Origin: Chitinophagaceae bacterium
GTDB lineage: Bacteria; Bacteroidota; Bacteroidia; Chitinophagales; Chitinophagaceae
Direction of reading: 5' to 3'
NCBI GenBank assembly: GCA_947483345.1
Contig: CANKNL010000036.1
Location: forward strand, 1-16,117
DNA: 16,117 nucleotides
The stretch's first letter is position 1; each line of letters begins with the position of its first letter. The notes under the pieces were generated by a model. The model worked only from the letters and a program-made list of their open reading frames with translations, was not told the origin of the DNA and made no database searches. Made by a program: the position numbers and the translations under genes. This document shows positions 12,273 through 16,117 of this stretch, in pieces.

Positions 12273-12283
12273 TAATTTTGCAG
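12273..12283 (+). promoter_or_regulatory. -7 box TAATTTTGCAG four nt ahead of the aminotransferase ATG
   Basis: The plus strand reads TAATTTTG-CAGG-ATG. The box is identical, including the CAG extension, to that at 6410-6420. The position mirrors the box of the divergent methyltransferase gene, and transcription would begin on or next to the ATG. Confidence 0.6.
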
Positions 12284-12284
12284 G

Positions 12285-13478
12285 ATGTTAAAAATAAGTA
12301 ACCGCGCCATACAAATGCCCGCTTCGCCCATCAGGAAACTGGTACCCTATGCCGAAGCAGCTAAAAAGAGAGGTATTAAAGTATATCATTTAAATATCGG
12401 TCAGCCCGATATTGAAACACCTAAACAGATTTTAGATGCCGTACGCCATAGTGATTTTAAAGTGTTGGAATACAGTCATAGTGCAGGGAATGAAAGTTAT
12501 CGCAAAAAATTAGTGGGCTATTATAAAAAGGTAGGCATTGAGGTTACTACTGATCAGATCATTATTACAACCGGCGGTAGTGAAGCCATCATCTTTGGTT
12601 TTATGGCCTGTATGGATGCTGGAGATGAAGTGATTATTCCTGAGCCTTTTTATGCCAACTATAATGGTTTTGCTGTGGAAGCTGGTATTATTGTAAAACC
12701 AATCAAGTCATCCATCGAAACCGGATTTGCTTTACCTCCTATTGAAGATTTTGAAAAAGCCATAACAGCCAAAACCAGGGCAATTGTCATTTGTAATCCC
12801 AATAATCCAACCGGGTATTTGTACAGTGCTGCAGAAATGGACATATTGAAGCTGCTGATCATTAAACACAATTTATATTTATTTGCCGATGAGGCTTATC
12901 GCGAATTTTGTTATGAAGGTACACATACCAGTGCCATGCATTTAACTGGTGTTGATGACCATGTTGTTTTGATGGATACCATCAGCAAACGCTACAGCGC
13001 CTGCGGAGGGCGTATTGGTGCTTTTGTAACAAAGAATAAAACACTGATAGATGCCACCATGAAATTTGCACAGGCCAGATTAAGCCCTCCCTCTTTTGCT
13101 CAAATATTAGGCGAAGCTGCCGTTGATTTACCCGACGATTATTTTAATACAACAAAAGCAGAATATAAACTGCGCCGCGATACCATTGTAAATAGACTCA
13201 ATGCGATACCCGGTGTATTTTGTCCAAATCCAGGCGGTGCTTTTTATGCCATGGCCAAATTACCCATTGACGACTCCGATAAATTCTGTCAATGGCTGCT
13301 TGAATCTTTTTCTTACAACGACCAAACGGTAATGCTGGCACCTGCCACCGGGTTTTACAGCACCCCCGGATTGGGCAAACAGGAAGTACGTTTGGCTTAT
13401 GTGATTAATGTAATGGCCATAAACGCTGCCATGGATTGTTTGGAAAAAGCACTGGAGGCCTATCCCGGAAGAATATAA
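12285..13478 (+). CDS. Class I/II PLP-dependent aminotransferase
   Basis: The 397-residue enzyme belongs to the fold type I aspartate/aromatic aminotransferase group and moves amino groups between an amino acid and a 2-oxo acid, using PLP. Visible: the N-terminal MPASPIRKL (11-19) and HLNIGQPDIETP (35-46); TTGGSEAI (95-102) for the PLP phosphate; ICNPNNPTG (169-177) with Asn174; Asp202 in FADEAYREF with Tyr205; the Schiff-base Lys235 in DTISKRYSACGGRIG (231-245) with Arg243; and the carboxylate-binding Arg369 in EVRLAY. These give a confident family call. The substrate could be aspartate, an aromatic amino acid or prephenate, and I cannot choose. The start at 12285 is supported by conserved residues before MPASPIRKL. 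A small exported protein follows after 8 bp, so the two probably form an operon. Confidence 0.94.
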   Translation: MLKISNRAIQMPASPIRKLVPYAEAAKKRGIKVYHLNIGQPDIETPKQILDAVRHSDFKVLEYSHSAGNESYRKKLVGYYKKVGIEVTTDQIIITTGGSEAIIFGFMACMDAGDEVIIPEPFYANYNGFAVEAGIIVKPIKSSIETGFALPPIEDFEKAITAKTRAIVICNPNNPTGYLYSAAEMDILKLLIIKHNLYLFADEAYREFCYEGTHTSAMHLTGVDDHVVLMDTISKRYSACGGRIGAFVTKNKTLIDATMKFAQARLSPPSFAQILGEAAVDLPDDYFNTTKAEYKLRRDTIVNRLNAIPGVFCPNPGGAFYAMAKLPIDDSDKFCQWLLESFSYNDQTVMLAPATGFYSTPGLGKQEVRLAYVINVMAINAAMDCLEKALEAYPGRI

Positions 13479-13486
13479 TTTAAATT

Positions 13487-13942
13487 ATGAAGACCGTCTT
13501 ATTACTGATATTTTTTTTACCCGTTTATTTTTCTTCCTTTTCACAGGAATTTTTGCTGGATAAAAAATCGCATGTTAAAAAAAAGATGGCGAAATTTTAC
13601 CTGGAAAACAGCAGAACATATTCCCTGGCAGAAACTGACACATCGCTGATCTATATTTTAACCGACACCCTTTCCCTACCGGCAACAACAATTTTTTATT
13701 TTAATGAACAATCCCGCTGCGAAAAACAAGAAAACATTTTCTCCTGTGATTCCTGTTTACAAAAGTCCATGCAGCGTTCAATGAGCAATACCTTTATCAA
13801 CTGGAAACAAGTTGGGCCGGAAAGCTATTATGCCGGATTCCCATACAATGCCTTAATGGAGCAGGTTATAATTAACGGGAAATTTATTTTACGCTTTACC
13901 AGAATGAAGCGTAAAGATGTAAAAAGTACAGGTGTTAATTAG
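13487..13942 (+). CDS. Small exported protein, uncharacterised
   Basis: The 151-residue product begins MKTVLLLIFFLPVYFSSFSQ, a signal peptide with probable cleavage after the Ser-Phe-Ser region (near residue 19-20). There is no lipobox Cys, so the mature protein is expected to be soluble in the periplasm. The remainder is mixed polar, with three closely spaced cysteines in the RCEKQENIFSCDSCLQ segment (about 78-93) that could form a disulfide or bind a metal; this is an inference. I recognise no family. Its ATG lies 8 bp after the aminotransferase stop, which implies co-transcription, but nothing in its sequence ties it to amino-acid metabolism. It is convergent with the lipoprotein hydrolase gene across a 117-bp spacer in which I see no clear terminator. 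Confidence 0.82.
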   Translation: MKTVLLLIFFLPVYFSSFSQEFLLDKKSHVKKKMAKFYLENSRTYSLAETDTSLIYILTDTLSLPATTIFYFNEQSRCEKQENIFSCDSCLQKSMQRSMSNTFINWKQVGPESYYAGFPYNALMEQVIINGKFILRFTRMKRKDVKSTGVN

Positions 13943-14059
13943 TTTCAATGATGGTGTTAAAAAAAATACATTTGACTAAATCAATCAATCTCATCCTTTA
14001 AAAAACAAAATGATCTAATTGAAGGCCTGAAAATATCCCGCTATCAATTTTAAACTGAT

Positions 14060-14974
14060 TTATTGTAAATGATTTTTTAAAAAGGCCACTGTCTTATCCA
14101 TGGCATCTGCAGTATTGGTATAATTAAAACCATGCCCGTCAACATATTCATAATAGGCATTGGGTACCCCTAATGTATTCAGTCGCCCCCTCATCCATTG
14201 ACTTTGATAAAGCGGAACAACTACATCAAGCGTTCCATGAAATATGATAGTGGGTTTTGATTGTGCTGTTGCCACCGAATAAGGGCTGTTGGAATCATAC
14301 AAAGGAACGTTCCAGACAGAACCATTAAATTGAATGAGTATATCCTTGACAAATTTTCCTACCCAGGGATTAAAACTGTTGTACCAGTCCCAATCACTGA
14401 GTTTAGCCGGGCCAAAAAAATCGGCAACTGCTTTTACATAATTATTAGCATTGTATTTATAAGTGTACAACATGGCCAGGTGCGCTCCGGCACTGGCACC
14501 AACCATCACAAGTGTATCAGAGATCACAAAATTCGTTTTGTTATTCACCATTAAATTTACAGCGCTGGTTAGGTCACTCATAATTTCAGCATAGTGAACA
14601 GCTGCGTTACTGGTAAGCCTGTAATTAATTGTCGCCACTGCAGCATCCGGCCATTTTTGTCTTAATAATTCTTTATGTTGTTGGTATTCAGGATCAGATT
14701 TACTACCACTCTCCCAACCGCCACCATGAATATAGATCACCACTTTAGTTGCTGTTGTTCTGCCGGCCGGCAAATAAATATCCATCTTCTGGTTTGGATC
14801 AACCCCATAGGCCGTATCTAAAATTGTCCTCTGTGATAAAGGATTGTTGCCACCCCCTCCACCACCTGTTCCTCCACCACCCCCCGGTGCAGGATCTTTA
14901 GTACAGGAAATAAAACAAAACACACAAAATAAAAGGGAAATAAAATGAGCAGGAGATTCGATCTTTCTTTCCAT
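14060..14974 (-). CDS. Lipoprotein alpha/beta hydrolase (BD-FAE/esterase-lipase type)
   Basis: From the ATG at 14974 the product is 304 residues. It begins MERKIESPAHFISLLFCVFCFISC, with a lipobox ending at Cys24, so the enzyme should be lipid-anchored outside the cytoplasm. A glycine linker (PGGGGGTGGGGGG, about 30-42) joins the anchor to an alpha/beta hydrolase domain: oxyanion motif IHGGGWESG (82-90), nucleophile Ser161 in GASAGAH, Asp250 in HGTLDVVVP and His281 in DGHGF, a complete catalytic triad. It is an esterase, lipase or carbohydrate deacetylase by family; the substrate is unknown. A longer frame opens at 15085, but its extra 37 residues are not signal-like and would bury the lipobox, so I reject it. 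It lies 138 bp downstream of the SAM hydrolase gene on the same strand. Confidence 0.9.
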   Translation of the reverse strand: MERKIESPAHFISLLFCVFCFISCTKDPAPGGGGGTGGGGGGNNPLSQRTILDTAYGVDPNQKMDIYLPAGRTTATKVVIYIHGGGWESGSKSDPEYQQHKELLRQKWPDAAVATINYRLTSNAAVHYAEIMSDLTSAVNLMVNNKTNFVISDTLVMVGASAGAHLAMLYTYKYNANNYVKAVADFFGPAKLSDWDWYNSFNPWVGKFVKDILIQFNGSVWNVPLYDSNSPYSVATAQSKPTIIFHGTLDVVVPLYQSQWMRGRLNTLGVPNAYYEYVDGHGFNYTNTADAMDKTVAFLKNHLQ

Positions 14975-15112
14975 AAATATATTTTCGTGAAAACTTATTT
15001 GCAGGTTTAACGAATTCAAAAACAAGATATTGTTTTTCAGAATTACCAAGCAGCAATTTCTGTTAAAAACAAACAATTTTAACAACTGTCAGTCTGTATT
15101 TTAACAACTGTT

Positions 15113-16030
15113 TTATCTTTTAATTACTGACCTACTCACTTCAACTGACCACTCATTACCACTGTAAACTTTATTTGCTGTTGAAAAATTTGCCTGATTT
15201 AATGCAAAAGACAATTGTAATAAGCTGTTGAGATATGCCAGTGGTTTCCCTTTTGCTACCGCCCCAAAGGTTTCGCTGTAAGGCATATCTGCCTCGTACT
15301 TTTTAATATTGTTATGATAAATAATAACGTGTAGTTTGTCTCCTACCTGTACCTGTAATTTATTGAAAAGTGCAGCAGGAATATTTGTCCAAACATTTCC
15401 ATATTGCACATCCAGTATCGCAATGGTTCCTTTAATGTTTACGCCTTCTATGGCCGCTTGTTGATAAGGTATCGTAACGACTTCGGCAGGAAGCAACTTG
15501 CCAATCTGTTCAAAATTTATGTCTCCCGCCGCCAACCTGGCAGCAGTGTAGGCATATACATCTCGACCATGAAAAGTGTAAGATTTCTCCGAACCCTTCC
15601 TACGATTGATGGCTTCATCAATTTCCCTGATCTCGGCTATGCCCAAAGATTGCGCAATTAATGTTAGCGATCCATTATCGGGTGTAACTATAAAATGCCC
15701 GGATTTTGTTTTCAACACCACCGATCTTCTGGCTGTACCTACACCGGGATCTACAACCGATACAAACACCGTACCTGCAGGCCAGTAAGAAACCGTTTGT
15801 TCCAAACGATAGGCTGCTTCCCAGATATGATAAGCAGGAATGTCATGGGTAAGATCGAATAATTTAAGATCTGGCGAAACACCCATTGCAACAGCTTTCA
15901 TAGCAGATACGGCACCATCCTTCAACCCAAAATCGGATTGAAAAACTACGATCTTGTTTTGCGCTGATAAAAATGCAGTAGACAATGATAACAACAGGAT
16001 GCAGAATACAATTTTAACAATTTGAAACAT
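15113..16030 (-). CDS. SAM hydroxide adenosyltransferase (DUF62 / chlorinase-fluorinase fold) with signal peptide
   Basis: From the ATG at 16030 the product is 305 residues. The core is the DUF62 family, whose characterised members hydrolyse S-adenosylmethionine to adenosine and methionine; relatives are the SAM chlorinase and fluorinase. The hydrolase triad is visible: Asp94 and Arg101 in VVDPGVGTARR (92-102) and His154 in FHGRDVYAYTAARLA (153-167). QSDFGLKDGAV (31-41), THDIP (61-65), TPDNGSLTL (116-124) and YGNVWTNIP (210-218) add support. The presence of the Asp-Arg-His set favours hydrolysis over halogenation. Residues 1-23 (MFQIVKIVFCILLLSLSTAFLSAQ) are a clear signal peptide with cleavage near Ser-Ala-Gln, so the enzyme is predicted to be exported, which is unexpected for an enzyme of cytosolic SAM. 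The alternative ATG at 16060 lies inside a hairpin and is less likely. Confidence 0.9.
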   Translation of the reverse strand: MFQIVKIVFCILLLSLSTAFLSAQNKIVVFQSDFGLKDGAVSAMKAVAMGVSPDLKLFDLTHDIPAYHIWEAAYRLEQTVSYWPAGTVFVSVVDPGVGTARRSVVLKTKSGHFIVTPDNGSLTLIAQSLGIAEIREIDEAINRRKGSEKSYTFHGRDVYAYTAARLAAGDINFEQIGKLLPAEVVTIPYQQAAIEGVNIKGTIAILDVQYGNVWTNIPAALFNKLQVQVGDKLHVIIYHNNIKKYEADMPYSETFGAVAKGKPLAYLNSLLQLSFALNQANFSTANKVYSGNEWSVEVSRSVIKR

Positions 16031-16042
16031 AGTGAATAATTG

Positions 16043-16077
16043 AAAAAGAGTTGGAGCCATTTGGCTACCAACTCTTT
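16043..16077 (-). terminator. Hairpin, probable terminator of an upstream minus-strand gene
   Basis: AAAGAGTTGG (16045-16054) pairs perfectly with CCAACTCTTT (16068-16077). Inside, AGCC (16055-16058) pairs with GGCT (16063-16066) around ATTT, with one bulged A. On the minus strand the stem is followed by two further T, making a five-T run. It stands 13 nt before the SAM hydrolase ATG. It may terminate a gene to the right of the window, or act as a leader hairpin of this gene. Confidence 0.6.
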
Positions 16078-16117
16078 GTTATTGAACAGACCTACAGTTT
16101 GTATAGTTCTAAAAACG

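Noticed and set aside
14975..15085. A 37-residue extension of the lipoprotein hydrolase
   Set aside because: It would bury the lipobox signal sequence that starts at 14974 in the interior of the protein.
15113..16030. A fluorinase or chlorinase function
   Set aside because: The Asp-Arg-His set of SAM hydrolases is present and there is no halometabolite gene nearby; hydrolysis is the simpler call.
16031..16060. A 10-residue extension of the SAM hydrolase
   Set aside because: It overlaps the hairpin at 16045-16077, and the signal peptide is complete from the 16030 ATG.
1..16117. CRISPR array, tRNA, rRNA, prophage or complete insertion sequence
   Set aside because: No regularly spaced direct repeats with unique spacers, no cloverleaf-like or rRNA stretch, and no transposase, integrase or phage structural protein was seen.

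Overview
The window looks like ordinary chromosomal DNA from a member of the Bacteroidota, most likely a Chitinophagaceae-like bacterium (the family is my inference). Reasons: AT-rich spacers, no Shine-Dalgarno-like purine runs ahead of most starts, several -7 boxes of the Bacteroidota form TAnnTTTG (often extended to TTTGCAG), small lipoproteins with a Cys near residue 20, and protein families typical of that phylum. I see no rRNA, tRNA, CRISPR array, phage or complete insertion sequence.

Layout. 1-1697 (minus strand): thyA, folA and the start of a truncated SAM-dependent methyltransferase, a nucleotide/folate cluster. 1903-3790 (plus): mnmA (tRNA 2-thiouridylase) and a lipoprotein. 3907-4398 (minus): a DinB-fold protein. 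4478-6373 (plus): a PLP-dependent trans-sulfuration enzyme and a GNAT acetyltransferase. 6433-6939 (plus): a small lipoprotein. 7141-9712 (plus): two isocitrate dehydrogenases of different subfamilies in tandem, closed by a clear intrinsic terminator. 9781-10791 (plus): a VF530-type small protein and an NYN/LOTUS-like protein. 11000-12169 (minus): a THUMP-type 23S rRNA methyltransferase, divergent from 12285-13942 (plus), a class I aminotransferase with a small exported protein. 14060-16030 (minus): a lipoprotein alpha/beta hydrolase and an exported SAM hydrolase (DUF62/fluorinase fold).

The genes are mostly housekeeping. What stands out is short repetitive DNA woven into them. (a) One small G/C-rich palindrome (core CTCTCC-TTTT-GGAGAG) sits in frame inside thyA, in frame inside the GNAT gene, and directly ahead of the mnmA start; related G/C hairpins supply the stop codon of the trans-sulfuration gene and the N-terminal extension of the GNAT. 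The thyA and GNAT copies lie in the same orientation relative to their host gene and both begin with Thr-Ser-Pro. (b) Four gene boundaries carry tandem repeats of exactly 7 bp, each with a different unit, next to starts or promoter boxes. (c) A nested four-hairpin palindrome fills the convergent spacer at 10831-10978. (d) The divergent methyltransferase/aminotransferase pair has a -7 box only 4 nt from each ATG, suggesting leaderless mRNAs. (e) The first isocitrate dehydrogenase has a non-canonical set of residues at the NADP/NAD-discriminating positions, and its leader carries a long hairpin and a 13-codon ORF.

I do not see a convincing new multi-gene system. The best candidates for something under-described are the in-frame palindrome insertions and the heptamer tracts.
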